64,000 bases of DNA from Nectonema munidae (taxonomy: Eukaryota; Nematomorpha; Nectonematoida; Nectonematidae): assembly GCA_030549495.1 (NCBI GenBank), contig JAUIRK010000011.1:83868-147867 (forward strand). Direction: 5' to 3'. The translations under genes were made by a program, and so were the position numbers. Of this stretch, positions 1 to 11,890 are shown one piece after another. The notes below the pieces were generated by a model. That model did no database searches. It saw nothing but the letters and a program-made list of their open reading frames with translations, and was not told where the DNA came from. Position 1 is the first letter of the stretch. The number at the start of each line of letters is the position of its first letter.

Positions 1-218
1 TGTCAAATCTACAAATGCAAGATATTCGGTAGACACAAGTTCATCACCTGATCTAGTTGATTCTACTAAAGATCTTTACACCTCGACTCTATCATTTACT
101 CCATCGAGAGACTCCTTCTACGTTTATGCTGTACATGCTAAGGATAGAGAAGTTGCAACTAAAGACGAATTTGAAGATATGGGTCTGAAGACTTTCCAAC
201 TGAACTTAATGACACCAC
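1..218 (+). CDS. Domain exon B0 (3' part, cut by window start)
   Basis: Only the second half of a type-B domain is present. The window opens inside the Val codon before the KSTNARYSV stretch, and the exon ends with ACA CCA C before donor GTAAAA at 219. The residues match B1, B2 and B4 almost throughout; B0 has SPDLVDSTKD where B1 has SRDLEDSTKD. If the donor is ignored, the frame runs on through a hydrophobic stretch (KIILFYFITIV) to a stop at 314-316, with an AATAAA at 346-351. It shows that the A/B array continues upstream of the window. Confidence 0.88.
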
Positions 219-452
219 GTAAAATAATTTTGTTTTATTTTATCACAATCGTGAGTAATTGGCTGCGGTATAAAAATCATCTGCATGAAATTAATGTCAA
301 TTTACACACATTGTAAAATGTCTATAATCGATATAATTAAACTTCAATAAATTTACTAAGATTATCCTCATAATTTGGAATGAAGGTACATACACAAATT
401 TGGACACTTCCGTGCTAAACTTTTGTTAAATTGAAAGAATAATTTATATACA
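219..452 (+). other. Intron after B0, 5' segment
   Basis: Non-coding and AT-rich. It is closely similar to the sequence after B1 (6278-6500) and B4 (23098-23257), so the intron was copied together with the exons. It ends at TATATACA (445-452), the target duplication of the inserted transposon. Confidence 0.8.
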
Positions 453-3260
453 ATTTAGGGGGCAGTAAATTTCTGCTATAAGCTGCACTTTTCAGGCATT
501 TTGAATCTTCATGCAGATTCAAAACGATATGCCAAATTTCAGGCTGATTGGCAAACTTTTAGTCTGCACCATTTTTAAATGAAATATAAATAGTTATCAA
601 ACAGTTAAATTTTTCTTATGTTTTTGTTACAGTTGTTGTGAGAACAATGATTGTTTATTTATTATCATAACTTTTCATTTTTTTATATTTAGTTTAACTA
701 ATTTTTGAAATGGATTCTCAAGTTGCTCTATTGACAAGAGCTGCCATGCAGCATGCATTGCTTGGTTCTTCAAGTGTTCTTCCAATTGGCAAGCTCCCTT
801 CAAAAAGCGATTGCTAAAGAACTGCTGGCATCATAAGTGTGAAAAGGGAAAATTTGCCGATGTCTCAGTGATTATAAAAATAGCTTCTCAAAATTGTTCA
901 GAGATATGGGAAAAAGCAATTGGAGATATAAAAGTGGTCCCACTACGTAGCTAAAAAGTTATTGAGGAAAAATTGAAAAAATTATACCATAGGAGAAAAG
1001 CAAAAAAGCTGCATTTCAAAACGAAATGAAAGAGTTGTTTGACATATGTACATATTTTTGTCCTCTAGATTCTTGTCAAGATGTAAGATACAAAACTAAA
1101 AAATATGATGGATTAAACTGTCCTTGTGATATAAAAGTTCCCAAACAGGAAGTACAGTTCTTACTTGACCAGCGAAGTGAAAGAAAAATGAAGATCGGAA
1201 GCATTGACATTAAGGTAACAAGAATTTGGAAAAAAAGACTGTAAGAGAAACTTTATGAAGAAAGATTAAGCAAGCAGCTTGAGCAGGAAAATAATTTAAA
1301 AAAATGATAAGCGGTGACGCTCTTTGTAAAGAAGATAATTTCGATGATGTAAGTGATATTTCTCCTGACAACCCTGATTATGATTTAGATTTTATACCCC
1401 AACCAAAAGCTCTGACAGACAGCATCTCACAGAACAGAACAAAACTTCCCACACTTGCTCCTACTTGTAACAGATACTTGATTAGAGATTATGCTGGAGC
1501 TGCCATAGCACAATGGCATTATCACAAAGAATGACAAAAGTCAAATTATCAGCTCACATAAAGTGCGATATGAAAGAAAGAAATACCGTCTAAAAATACA
1601 AAAAAGTGAAGAGGCAAGTTTAGAAAACGTAACATCATTGTATTTTGACGATAAAAAGACGGCCACTCGAGTGATGAAAGGAAATGAAAAAACTAAAAAA
1701 TGGAATTTAAAGATAATGGTGAAAGGTCATTATGACATCATGGTTGAGCCTGGCAATGAGTATCTAACAGATATCACACCTGAGTCTGGACATGGAAAAG
1801 AAATTGCCATAAGTATTCATAAATTCTTAGTACAGAAGAATTTAATCCACAACCCAATTGTATGTGTTGGTAGTGATGGTACCAATGCAAATGTTGGCTC
1901 AGAAAACGGAGCTTTTCATAACCTTCAATGTTATTTGGCCGTCCACTTCATTATTTCATCTGTCAGCTTCACGGAAATGAGCTGCCTTTTCGTGCAATTT
2001 TAAATAAATATGATTAAGTGTTCTGCGCATTGGTGTGGTCCGATTGGAAAGCAGATAAAAGAGCCTTTATCTGAGCTGCAAGCAATCAACTTTACTGTTT
2101 TTTCAATCCTGAATGAAGTAATAAAGAAAGATTTGTCTTGGGGTCAAAAATATTTGTATAGAATTTGCAATGGAGTTGTTAGAGGTGTTGTTGATAGTGA
2201 TTTGGCCGCTATCGAGCCAGGTCCTTTATGTGCGTCAAGGTGGAATACTTTATGGAGTAGAATTCTCAGGGTGTATGTAGCTACATCAAGTCCTAGCTAT
2301 GAATTGAAAAGAATTGTTATTGTAATTATAAAGTTTAGTTCACCAATGTGGTTTTTCATAAAGTTCCACAATGATGAAAAGATGCTAATAAAACGATCTG
2401 TTCAGAGAAATGCTTTTTTTGAGCACACAGATCAGCTTTTTCTTAGTATGTGTACAGATAAAGATATAAATGTAAGAAAAAATGCCGTTTCAATGATCAA
2501 AAAAATTAGAAAAAAGAAAAACTGCCTGTGAGAAGAATGTATAGAGAGATTTACTGGTGATAAAGAAGATTCTGCCTGTCATGTTGATGAAGAATTTCCA
2601 AAAAATGCACATAATGAAGAAAAGAGAGAAAAAATTTGAAAGATGATGTGCATTCTGTAATCAACATAAGAAAATTGGTGATACCCAAATTGAAATGGCA
2701 TGCACAAAATTTTTATTCTATGATTAACTGGACAAAAGAACTCAAGACTGAGAGCCCCCTTATATTGCGTCTTTATCAGATCTAAAGATTACTGACATTA
2801 TCACGACCCCATTAGTGGTACCAAAGAGGACAAAACATACTCAGGCTGTAGAAAGAGGAATAAAAGTTATGACTGAAGCTTGCAATGAAGTAGCCGGGTA
2901 TAGAGCAAGAGATGGATGGATATATCAGGCAAAGATTGTTGTCTCGGAAAATGATGCCCCAGTTTCGCACAAAACGGGATCTTACTATTAACTTGAAATA
3001 ATTAAATATTATGCACGTGATTAAAAAAAATAAAATTTAAATAATATATGTATAATTTACTTTTATTCTAAAAAACATTAAGTTATATAAAGTAGTTTAG
3101 CGTAAAACAAATGTTTCTAAAGTATCGATCGCGATGCGGCGGCAGTCTAAAGAGACATAAAACGAGCTGAATTTTTGCAAAAGACTTTTTTTGAGAATAG
3201 AAACAATGCCTGAAAAGTGCATTTTGAAACTCTTATTTTTTTAGTTTTTCACTGCGCTCC
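453..3260 (+). mobile_element. Unclassified DNA transposon with 8-bp TSD (TATATACA)
   Basis: The sister intron after B1 has one TATATACA (6494-6501), as does the one after B4. Here the same 8-mer occurs at 445-452 and again at 3261-3268, with 2.8 kb between. The ends are roughly inverted (GGGGGCAGTAAA near 458; the complement of the right end reads GGAGCGCAGTGAAA). A longer inverted match, TGCACTTTTCAGGCATT at 484-500 against 3205-3221, lies inside. An 8-bp duplication occurs in hAT, P and Zisupton-like superfamilies; I cannot decide between these or another group. A decayed protein-coding region fills the middle. Confidence 0.75.
712..2992 (+). pseudogene. Decayed transposon-encoded protein with SDGTN motif
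   Basis: Three longer open segments (1026-1244, 1563-2003, 2010-2531) and smaller ones in shifting frames look like one broken protein of perhaps 700 residues. Visible pieces are a Cys-containing part (FCPLDSCQDVRYKTKKYDG), a stretch ending RDYAGAAIAQ, a HYDIMVEPGNEYL strand, VCVGSDGTNANVG, the start of a region with LSWGQKYLYRI, and PGPLCASRWNTLWSRILRVYV. The D in SDGTN inside a hydrophobic strand suggests an RNase H-like catalytic core (inference). I associate it from memory with a multicopy uncharacterised family in invertebrate genomes and cannot confirm this here. Several stops and frameshifts make it inactive. It sits between inverted ends with a TSD, so it belongs to the mobile element rather than the host gene. 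Confidence 0.6.
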
Positions 3261-5208
3261 TATATACATATAAATAATAATTGAAGGAACTCGTCAAACA
3301 ACCAAGTGAAAATTACAAAAGCCAATTTTAATTTGTTAAATATAAATAATTTTAAAGATTGATTTATAACTCAACGGAGACTGAAAAACATTTGTAATTA
3401 AATACCTAAAAGTTCTTCAACTTGATAAAGACTCGTGAAGACGAAATTTCATTTTATTTAAATAAATTTGTTTGAAACTTTACTCTTTTTGTTTAAAATA
3501 TAAATACATGCAATAAGTAACAATAAAATGAAATGAACTAAATTGTTAATCTATGGACCTTTTATTTTATATCTCTTTAGCTTCACTATATCTTCTCGGT
3601 ATTCTTAATGGACATATAATAAAGGATTGAATCAAAACAGAACGGGTGCAAAAGCCAAAACTATGGAGAAATTAAATAAATTTGCAATAAACTTATACTG
3701 CGTTTCTTAATACCTTGTTAATTATTATTCGCTCTTTCATTTTGCTCATTAATTATTTTATTTAATTTCTCTTCTCTTCAAAATTTTAATTTTTAATTGA
3801 TCTAAATTTGTATACTTGATTTAAACTGGCGAATTTTTATTATAATTATACTTCGCTAAAATGGAATTTAGTGAATTGTATCTAATAAAGTTATTATCCA
3901 AATAGTTTTGTAGATTTTAAATTAGAAAAATTATAATTGGAAATATGGTGTTTAAATTTTTAGAAATGATAAAAGTCAGAAATAAATAGTATGACACTAA
4001 TGAAAATGTTTTGAGCACAATGAAACAAAAAGAACCAACATTCTAAAGAAAAATTTATAAGAAAAAATGGGAATGGGACATGGCGCGGAATTTTTTTGAG
4101 CTGAAATTATAATTTACCAAATTTGTGCATTCACTGTAACAATTTTTAAGTAAAACATACAAATACCGAACTTCCATAGCTCATTTGTTATTTTTCAAAC
4201 AAACGACATTTTATACCCTCTCACTTTGGTAAAAGATTGAATCTAAAAAACGAGTTGCAGAAATCATCATAATATTTGAGTTCTACCAAAAGAATTAGAT
4301 CAAGAAAAATTTTCAAGCAATTGGCAATGCAATTTTAGGGGAGGGGGGGGCGTAGGCCGGTTCCACCCCCTTTAAATCCTCTAGTGTATTAAAACAATGT
4401 ACTACTTCCACGTTGAGGTGTACTTTTTTGCTGTACACTATGTTAAACTTAGAAAGTTTTAGAATCGTTATAATACATTACTAGCGGTTAAAAAGCAAGA
4501 AGTAGTCTCTATAATAAAATGATAGGCTAAAATTGGGAGAGAACGTAAAAATCACTTCGCATCTTTAAATTTTTTAAATCAAAATTTGATAATATATAGG
4601 GCATTATCGTGCTTTTGAAGACATTTTTAAAATTCCAAAGGGTTTTAAAACAAACCCTTATATGTTAATAACTCTGAATATGATTAATAGTTTAACCAAG
4701 GCATTATGTATTAAATAAAAGTCAAAGACATTTTGCAAATGTTTTTTAAATTTTTTGTAACAGGTCTCATTTAATTTTAGGGGGGGGGGGGCGTACGTCG
4801 GCTCCGCCCCCTCTAAATCCGCCTATTTTACTTACCTGATAGGTTAAATTAAGTAAATTAAAAATTAAGTAAATAATAAGTAATATTAAGTAAATATAAA
4901 TATTTACTTAATGATAACTTAATATGTGGTGCATGATTATGTACAATATTCCAATGTTGTTTCTTATAATAATATCTTCATAAATCGCTCGTAATTTTCA
5001 TTATCTGAAAATAATAATTTTAACTTAATTTTTTTGAAAAATATTTTAAATTTCTTAATGGTTATATTAATCTCTAATTCATACAAATTTTTGCCTCCGA
5101 AAGCGCAATATTTCAGAAAAATATGGACCACTACAACTATAATTTTTAATATACAACTAAAATTTCATGAATTCAATTAATAATTCGATGTTTTATTAAT
5201 TTCTATAG
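3261..5208 (+). other. Remainder of B0-A1 intron
   Basis: No gene seen. 3261-3550 matches the introns at 6494-6693, 8995-9100 and 23245-23530. 3655-4215 matches 9105-9165 plus 12001-12530. 4916-5208 matches 12560-12847 just before exon A2. These matches show that the whole intron was duplicated as part of the A/B unit. The piece from about 4216 to 4915 has no counterpart in the A2 intron and is treated separately. Confidence 0.75.
4216..4915. mobile_element. Intron-specific insertion with two G-run hairpin motifs
   Basis: About 700 bp present before A1 but absent from the matching intron before A2 (around 12530-12560). It carries two direct copies of one motif, at 4332-4382 and 4774-4822: AATTTTAGGGG, a run of G, CGTA, GCCGG/GTCGG, then a CCCCC block and CTCTAAATCC. 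Each can fold G-run against C-run. The ends are not defined and no ORF is present. It may be a fragment of a non-autonomous repeat; family unknown. Confidence 0.4.
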
Positions 5209-5574
5209 AAATGCCATCTTGTGAGTTAAGTGACGGAGATATGGACGAAGAAGAAGTTTCAATAACTCGTGAAGAAAGATTGACTCTCACATTCGTTGCC
5301 AAATGCGAACGAGTACTAGACGCTACATTCGTTCCTCATTTTGTAGTGGAAAATGAAGTTGTCAAAAGAAGCAACGACAAATATACGGTACAAATTGGAG
5401 TTGAAACAGAACTAGACGATCCAAATAAAGTGATCGTTACATCGAGCATAATCTTTGTTGTTCCCTTTGAAGAACAAGACATCGTTGTCAGCTTAGGCTT
5501 TGAAGATAATGAAATGGATTTATCTGCCGTTAGAGGAAATGCATTGAAGACCTTCCATTTGACTCAAGATACAG
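5209..5574 (+). CDS. Domain exon A1
   Basis: Acceptor TTTCTATAG ends at 5208; the exon opens AA ATG CCA TCT TGT, so the ATG is an internal Met and not a start. It closes ACA G before donor GTTACT. Spliced from a B exon the junction codon is CAA (Gln). The domain has 122 codons: Cys in PSCELSDGD, an acidic loop (DMDEEEVS), strand LTLTFVAKC with the second Cys, PHFVVENEVVKRS, KYTVQIGVE, VTSSIIFVVPFE, and the final strand NALKTFHLTQ. By hand it differs from A2 at about ten residues, with about six silent changes. Between B0 and B1 in the array; no known function. Confidence 0.9.
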
Positions 5575-5917
5575 GTTACTCTTTTCCATAGTTTTGCTTA
5601 AAAGCTTTATTGAGATATATATATATGCATAAGTATAACTGTTAGCACGATATATGAAGATGTGAAACTTTTTTTATAGATTGACTTATAACTGGAAGCA
5701 ACTGAAGAATCTTTGTAATTAAATACTTAAAATGTATTTTATATATGTCAATATTTATTTATAACTATTATTAGATTTTTCGCAACAATATGATTAACAT
5801 TTATAACATATTTCCCTATTTAATTTTTATCTAATGAAAAAAGATTTTGAACTTGCCTTATTCCGTATTGTGATAATATAATTATTGATCATCTTATTTT
5901 CATAATTTATTTTTCAG
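5575..5917 (+). other. A1-B1 intron
   Basis: 343 bp with GT/AG ends and an acceptor tract TTTATTTTTCAG. It is nearly identical to the A4-B4 intron (22397-22737). No gene or repeat seen. Confidence 0.85.
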
Positions 5918-6277
5918 ATATTTGTGAATTAGTTCTGGGTGATGGAAGTGATGCAAATGTCATGTTTAGAAGGGGACAGAGAGTGACACTGAATGTTGTA
6001 TCTAAATGCGTTCGTGGAGATTCACACTATGTTCCATACTTCTTTGTAGAAAGCGAGGTTGTCAAATCTACAAATGCAAGATATTCGGTAGACACAAGTT
6101 CATCACGTGATCTAGAAGATTCCACAAAAGATCTTTACACCTCGACTCTATCATTTACTCCATCGAGAGACTCCTTCTACGTTTATGCTGTACATGCTAA
6201 GGATAGAGAAGTTGCTACTAAAGACGAATTTGAAGATATGGGTCTGAAGACTTTCCAACTGAACTTAATGACCCCAC
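5918..6277 (+). CDS. Domain exon B1
   Basis: Acceptor TTTTTCAG ends at 5917. The exon opens AT ATT TGT GAA (junction codon GAT, Asp, after an A exon) and ends ACC CCA C before GTAAAA. 120 codons: first Cys in DICELVLGDG, RRGQRVTLNVVSKC with the second Cys, HYVPYFFVESEVVKS, ARYSVDTSSS, LYTSTLSFTPSRDSFYVYA, and the last strand GLKTFQLNL. The GQRVTLNV and TLSFTPS strands look like Ig B and E strands, but there is no F-strand Cys. Read-through would add a hydrophobic tail with a stop at 6370-6372, followed by AATAAA at 6402-6407. Confidence 0.9.
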
Positions 6278-6693
6278 GTAAAATAATTTTATTTTATTTT
6301 ATCACAATCGTGTGTCTGCTGCGGTATAAAAATAATCTGCATGAAATTAGTGTGAATTCGGGCACCTTGTAAAATGTATATAATCGATATAATTATATTT
6401 CAATAAATAAGATTATCCTCATATTTTGGAATGAAGGTTTGGACAAATTTAGACACTTCCGTGCTAAACTTTTGTTAAATTGAAAGAATAATTTATATAC
6501 ATATAAATAATTGAAGGAACTCGTCAAACAATCAAGTGAAAATTACAAAAACCAATTTTAATTAGCAAAATGTAAATAATTTTAAAGTTATTGATTTATA
6601 ACTGAAAGGAGGCTGAAGAACCTTTGTAATTAAATACTTAAAATTTGTACTTCAACTCGATAAAGACTCGTGGGGACGGAGTTTCATTTTATT
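6278..6693 (+). other. B1-A2 intron, 5' segment
   Basis: Non-coding. It contains the single empty site TATATACA (6494-6501) for the transposon found after B0, and it is interrupted at 6694 by a piggyBac insertion. Confidence 0.8.
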
Positions 6694-8994
6694 CCCTCAT
6701 CCGTACAAGCTGCTACAATTTGTAGTTAATAAAATTTCAATCTACACGCGTTAGCTACATATAAATGTTTTGAAGCGAATAATCCTTGACGATGTGTATT
6801 TGTGTATAGTGAACATGCACACACTATTTTATTCCATGATCTATTACCTAATTCGTAAATTTTCTGTTTTTTTCTTTATAGTACAACGTAATATAATTTG
6901 TAGTATAGGCGAATCACTGTCGATACGTATTTATGTATAGTGGATCAGTGTTTTCATTCATAAATTTATTGTCTGGCGCCAAAACAGGAAATTACCTCTT
7001 AAAAGCAGTAAGCTTCTATCTTCATCTTTTTTGTAATACACAATTCATTCAATTTCCTTGCTTCTCACACTGTTTTGACTTGTTTTTCTTAATTTATTAG
7101 AGATACCATTTCACACATTTTGCTATTTTTTCTTTCTTTTCAATGAAAAAATATCAAAGGTCATCGTTTCAATTGGCACGTGCTTTAATTTCTCTTTGTG
7201 ATGAATCGGATGATAATGATGATGATGGTGATGATGAAAGAAGCAATTTGGAAAAAACTGATGAAAATGTTTGTGAAGAAGTTATTGAAGAATCGTCTGA
7301 ATCTTTGGAAAATAATGTGGAAATAGAAACGAACAAAGGTGATATTGACATGTTTGAAGACAACATCTCAGATGATGATAGTCTGAGTGATGTAATTGAA
7401 GACGATGAACCCTGTACTACCGCCAATAGCTTTTTCATGAACGAATTTGACGATGAAGAGTTTATTTTTTATAATGACCTCAAGTATTCAAAAAGACAAC
7501 GCCTGGTTATATCTTTATCAAGAAATATTTTGAATCAAAAGCATATGTGATCCCAGAATCGAAGCTGAATCTTTTTTCCTTTTTTACAAGGAAGACATGT
7601 TTCTTCATATTACAAGATACACTAATAGAAAAGTTTCTGATGAAGTTAGGAAGTATTTAGTCAAAAATAAAAGAAAAACTTATCCTATTTTCATGAAACA
7701 ATATTCTTGTGAACAAATAAAAGCTTGCTATGGTATTATAATTAGGGCAGCTTCTGATAGAGACAACATGACTTGTTTGGTTTCTTTATTATCTCCAAAT
7801 GACTCAAAACCATTTTACAAAGCTACAATTGGGTTTCAAACATTCAAAATTTTTTTACACTGTCTTCGATTTGACAACTTCAGAGAGAGGGAAACAGTGA
7901 GAAGATCAGATAAGCTTGCAGCTGTCAGTGAAATATGGACAATGTTACAGAAAAATTTATTGGCTTTCAGGATACATTTTTCGGGAAAAGAAATTGGCAA
8001 AGATAAAAACACAGAACGAGCTTCTACAACAGTTTTACGGTTAGTCAAACCATTTGAAAATAGTGGCAGAGATATAATAACTGACAGGTATTTCACTTCT
8101 CACTTCTTGGCTACAGAACTTTTAAAGAAAAACTTGACGCTATTTGGAACAATTAATAAAAGAAGAAAAGAAATTCCTGCTTTCTTAAAATCAGCCAAAA
8201 ACCAAGACGCCCATACAACCTTAGCCTTGTATGATCATGAAAACAAAATCTTCCTATGCTAATATGTTCCCAAAAAAATAAAAATGTGTTGATGTTGTTC
8301 TCTTCTCATTTGTTATTTAAATATCAGAGAGGTTAGATAAAAAACCTCGTATAATTTTGAACTACAATCAAGGTAAGTATGGAGTTGATTTGCTTGATTT
8401 TATAATTGAAGAGTTTTCTTGTCGAAGAAAAACCAACAGATGGCCAGTTCTCTTAAACTATAACTTTATTGATGTAGCATGGAGTAATGCATTTATTTTA
8501 ATGAAGAAAAATGATTATCCCAAAACCGAAGAACTTTTTTGAAAAACCTATCTTTTCAACGTGCGTTAGAATTCTCAAGTAAAAGACTTCAAAGTCAAAG
8601 TTTATGGAAAATTATAAAAGAGGCAGGAATATTTGTCGGATATATAAAAACAACTCCCGCACCTTCTAAAAGAAAAGTAATAAATTATTCCAGGCCTTGT
8701 AAATATTGTAAAAAGTAATGTGGGAGTGCTTGTGAAATTTGTGACGCTGCAATTTGTTCCAGTCATAGAATCAAGAAAACTACAGAGTTTTGTATTTTTT
8801 GTGAAAAATAGACAATACATTTATAATTTCATTGAATAAAACTTTGTACAACTTTATGTGATATATATATTTACAAAAATACAAAAAAATGTATATTCAT
8901 AAATCTCAACCTTAATAAGTTTATGAATTTGCTATATTACAAAATGTAACATCTTGTACAGAACTGTGTCCAGTTTATAGTGTACGGATGAGGG
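6694..8994 (+). mobile_element. piggyBac transposon with perfect 14-bp TIRs
   Basis: CCCTCATCCGTACA at 6694-6707 and its exact complement TGTACGGATGAGGG at 8981-8994 bound a 2.3-kb element. CCC-type termini are typical of piggyBac. The intron sequence stops at ...TTTCATTTTATT on the left and resumes TTTTAAATATATTTGTTTG on the right. Sister introns at about 3450-3475 and 23437-23462 read straight through a TTTAAA in the same context, giving two empty sites. The TTAA duplication itself is no longer intact on the left. Subterminal copies of a TGTATAGTG-ending repeat lie near 6790-6820 and 6920-6945. A decayed transposase is inside. Confidence 0.9.
7143..8810 (+). pseudogene. piggyBac transposase, decayed
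   Basis: The order of parts fits the DDE_Tnp_1_7 family. It opens with an acidic N-terminus (7143-7550, rich in D/E/S). Next is the segment with HITRYTNRK (7597 on), then a block with FQTFKIFLHCLRFDN. The strand ending DIITDRYFTSHFLATELLKK carries one expected catalytic Asp, and FGTINKRRKEIP follows. After a gap come YNQGKYGVDLLD and a C-terminal Cys-rich tail (8695-8810: C-x2-C, C-x2-C, CIFC) like the piggyBac RING/PHD-type end. Frameshifts, a deletion before the DRYFTS strand and a stop in the Cys-rich tail make it inactive. It lies between perfect TIRs. Family assignment is from recognised motifs, not a search. Confidence 0.88.
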
Positions 8995-9165
8995 TTTTAA
9001 ATATATTTGTTTGAAACTTTACTCTTTTTATTTAAAATATAAGTATACATACAATACATAACAATAAAATGAAATGAATAATAAAGGATGGAATCAAAAT
9101 AAACGGCTGCAAAAATCTAAAACGATTGAGAAATTAAATAAATATGCAATAAACTTATACAGCGT
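8995..9165 (+). other. Intron fragment between two transposons
   Basis: Continues the B1-A2 intron after the piggyBac; it matches 3470-3706 of the B0-A1 intron with small gaps and ends at the TTAA target of the next insertion. Confidence 0.75.
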
Positions 9166-9399
9166 TTAAAAAATTAATTGTACAAAATTGGCCGAATCAT
9201 GTCTCTTCAAATTTCGTGATTTTTCCTAAAATCGCTAGCTGCATCTTTTGATAACAGTTTCATGGTAGTTGAATGACACTTTCATGTCCAAAACTCTCAG
9301 TCAAAATTAAAAATTAACATTTTTCAGCAAAATTTTGACATTATCTTTAGTTAACATTATAACTTATTATCTATATATATACTCCCTTGAAATTTATAA

Positions 9400-10690
9400 T
9401 TATATACAGTTTTGAACGCATGACACTTTATATATTTAATTTTTTCAATAATCATGGCTACTTTTTAGAAAATGTCAATCAAAAATTAGATTAATCAGAA
9501 ATATATCTAATTAAATATTCCTTCAAATTTTACATAAAATATATGTTTTTATACTAAATCGGCTATGCTGGTTTCATTTCTGTACTCATTTTTTACATTT
9601 AGGATTTGAAAATATTTATAAGTGTTAACCAAATTTGCGGTATAATTTTAAAAATTGTCTCCAAAATATTCCTTCAAATTTTACATAAAATAAATCGGCC
9701 ATGCTGGTTTCATTTCTAGACTCATTTTTCACATTTAGGATGTGAATATACCTATAAGTGTTAATCAAATTTGTGGTTTACTTCTAAAAATTGTCTTCAA
9801 AAACATTTATTCAACTTTAACAATGAAATAAATGCTTTTATACCAAATCGATCATGCTAGTTACATTTCTGGGCTCAGTTTTTGCTTTTTGAAAATTAAG
9901 AATCAATAAAATATGCGGTTTAGGTTTGGAAACTGTTTTCAAATATATCTCAAATTTTATATGAAATATATATATTTATACCAAATCAACCATGCTAGTT
10001 TCATTTATGGACTCAATTTTTGCAGTTTGGTTTTGAAAATACCTATAAGTATCAATCAAATTTGCGTTTAGTTCTAAAATTTGTTTCCAAAAATAATTGA
10101 TTCAAATTTTACATAAAATTTATGTTTTTATAGCAAATAGATCATGATGGTTTCATTTCTGAAAGCAGTTTTTCCATTTAGAGGTTTTACTGCCAGTTTC
10201 AATCAAATTTGCGGTTTATGTCTAAAAACTATATCCAAAAATATTCTCTCTAATTTTACATGAAATATATGTTTTTATACCAATTCAACCATGATAGTTT
10301 TATTTCGGAAATCAGTTTTTGCATTTAGAAGTTTTAAATGTCTGAAAGTGTCAATCAAATGTTCGACTTACGTCTAATGTCTACAGAAATATTTTTGAAA
10401 TTTAAATAAAATATCTGTTTTTATGTCAAATGGAAGATGCTGGTTTCATTTTTGGACTCAGATTTGGCATTTATTGTTTTAAAATATCTGAAAGCTTCAA
10501 TCAGAATTGTGGTTTACTTCTAGATACTGTCTTCAAAAAAATAAAATACCTCTTTCAAATAAAATATCTGTTTTTATACCAAATCGACTATGCTTATTTT
10601 CTTTGTATACTCCATTTTGGCTAATACGGTTAAAAAATATCTCGAAGTGGCAATTGAATTAGTAATGTATGCCTTAAAATCAGTTCTGTA
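9400..10690. repeat. Alpha tandem array, about 145-bp units (copy 0)
   Basis: The phrase ATGCTGGTTTCATTTCTG, or a close variant, recurs near 9564, 9700, 9853, 9991, 10143, 10290 and 10434, giving spacings of 136-153 bp. Each unit also has CAAATTTGCGGTTTA and a TTCAAATTTTACATAAAATAT stretch. Units are diverged, so the array is old. It lies entirely inside the TTAA element. Confidence 0.85.
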
Positions 10691-11589
10691 AAAAATTTTC
10701 AAAAAACGGCTGCATATTAGATATATAGTAAAAATATACTTTTTTTTGTATATTTTGGCTTATAATACATTCTACAATCATCTTGAGTATAAAATATTTA
10801 TTTAAAAAAAACAAAACGTATTATAAAATCTTTTGAAAATTTGTATGAGAGAAGGAACCAAGTTGAAAACTAATTGAAAAGAAAACATGTGATCAAAATA
10901 AATAATTAAAAAAAATATATATCTTGACTAAATGGAAGATCTACCAAGTTCTAATGAACTAGGAAGTGCTGTAAAGATCTAATATTAGGTGCTTCAAAAA
11001 AGATTTTAATTTGAAAAAGAAGTTCCTCTTTTACAAATAAAAAATATTTAAATTTATAACTTATCTTTTAGGTCTAGCATTAGAATGATCATTTAGTTAA
11101 GATGGGTAGGAAATCTGAAAATTTAGAACAGGTCAGATTTATCAAAAATAGCACAGATGGCGATATGTGAGAATTTAGTCTCTATCAAGATATTTTTTAA
11201 TTTAAATTGAATTTGTCAATCTTTTTCCTTTTGCGTCAAAGAGAGAATCTTTTAGATGAAGAACGTGGACAACTTTTTGTAATTGAACAATGAACATCAC
11301 GAATGATTCATCAGAAAAAAACCTTTGAATTGAGATTGGTTGAAAAATATTCAGGCCTGATAATAAAATACACGATACTGTTAAAAAAGTCTAAGATCAT
11401 CAAGAAGATTTTTTAATCAGAATGCTTTCAGAGAGGAAAAAAGTAAATTTATCATTATAAAAAATTTTTCGAACACACATTGAAGATTATAAATTTCTAA
11501 TGAAAAAAGAGCTACCAAGAAGGATCATCATAGAATGAATAGCAAAATTAAATACTGTAAAGTATAGAAGATGTGATGTAGAGACTACG

Positions 11590-11890
11590 AGCCAATAATG
11601 AATTTGTAGCCAAAAAGATAGATAAAATGTTTCTTTTTAAGATAAGCTGTCATATATAAGTCTATTTTTTGATAAGTTTGATTGATTTTCATAAAAAAAT
11701 GAATAACACCACTGTATTTCGCATATTTGAAAATGGGTATATGTGTAATAAACTTTATATAATTATTTAAATAAAAAGTTCCTTTTTGAGATGAGTTGTC
11801 AAATATAAATGAATTTTTTGACAGGTTTGATTGATTTTGATAAAAAATGGACATCACCACTGAATTTCGCATAGTTGAAATATATATGTA
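11590..11890. repeat. Beta repeat units, two copies (copy 0)
   Basis: Two units of about 150 bp, complementary to those at 45.1-46.2 kb, containing TGAATTTCGCATA or TGTATTTCGCATA and a CTGTCA...TGACAG-like pair. Close to the right end of the TTAA element. Confidence 0.75.

Noticed and set aside
7169-8096. Minus-strand ORFs over the first piggyBac
   Set aside because: Low-complexity Ser-rich or unremarkable text opposite recognisable transposase; antisense shadows.
9400-10690. Centromeric or free satellite array
   Set aside because: The array is confined within a TTAA-bounded element and recurs with the same neighbours at 47-49 kb, so it is part of a transposon.
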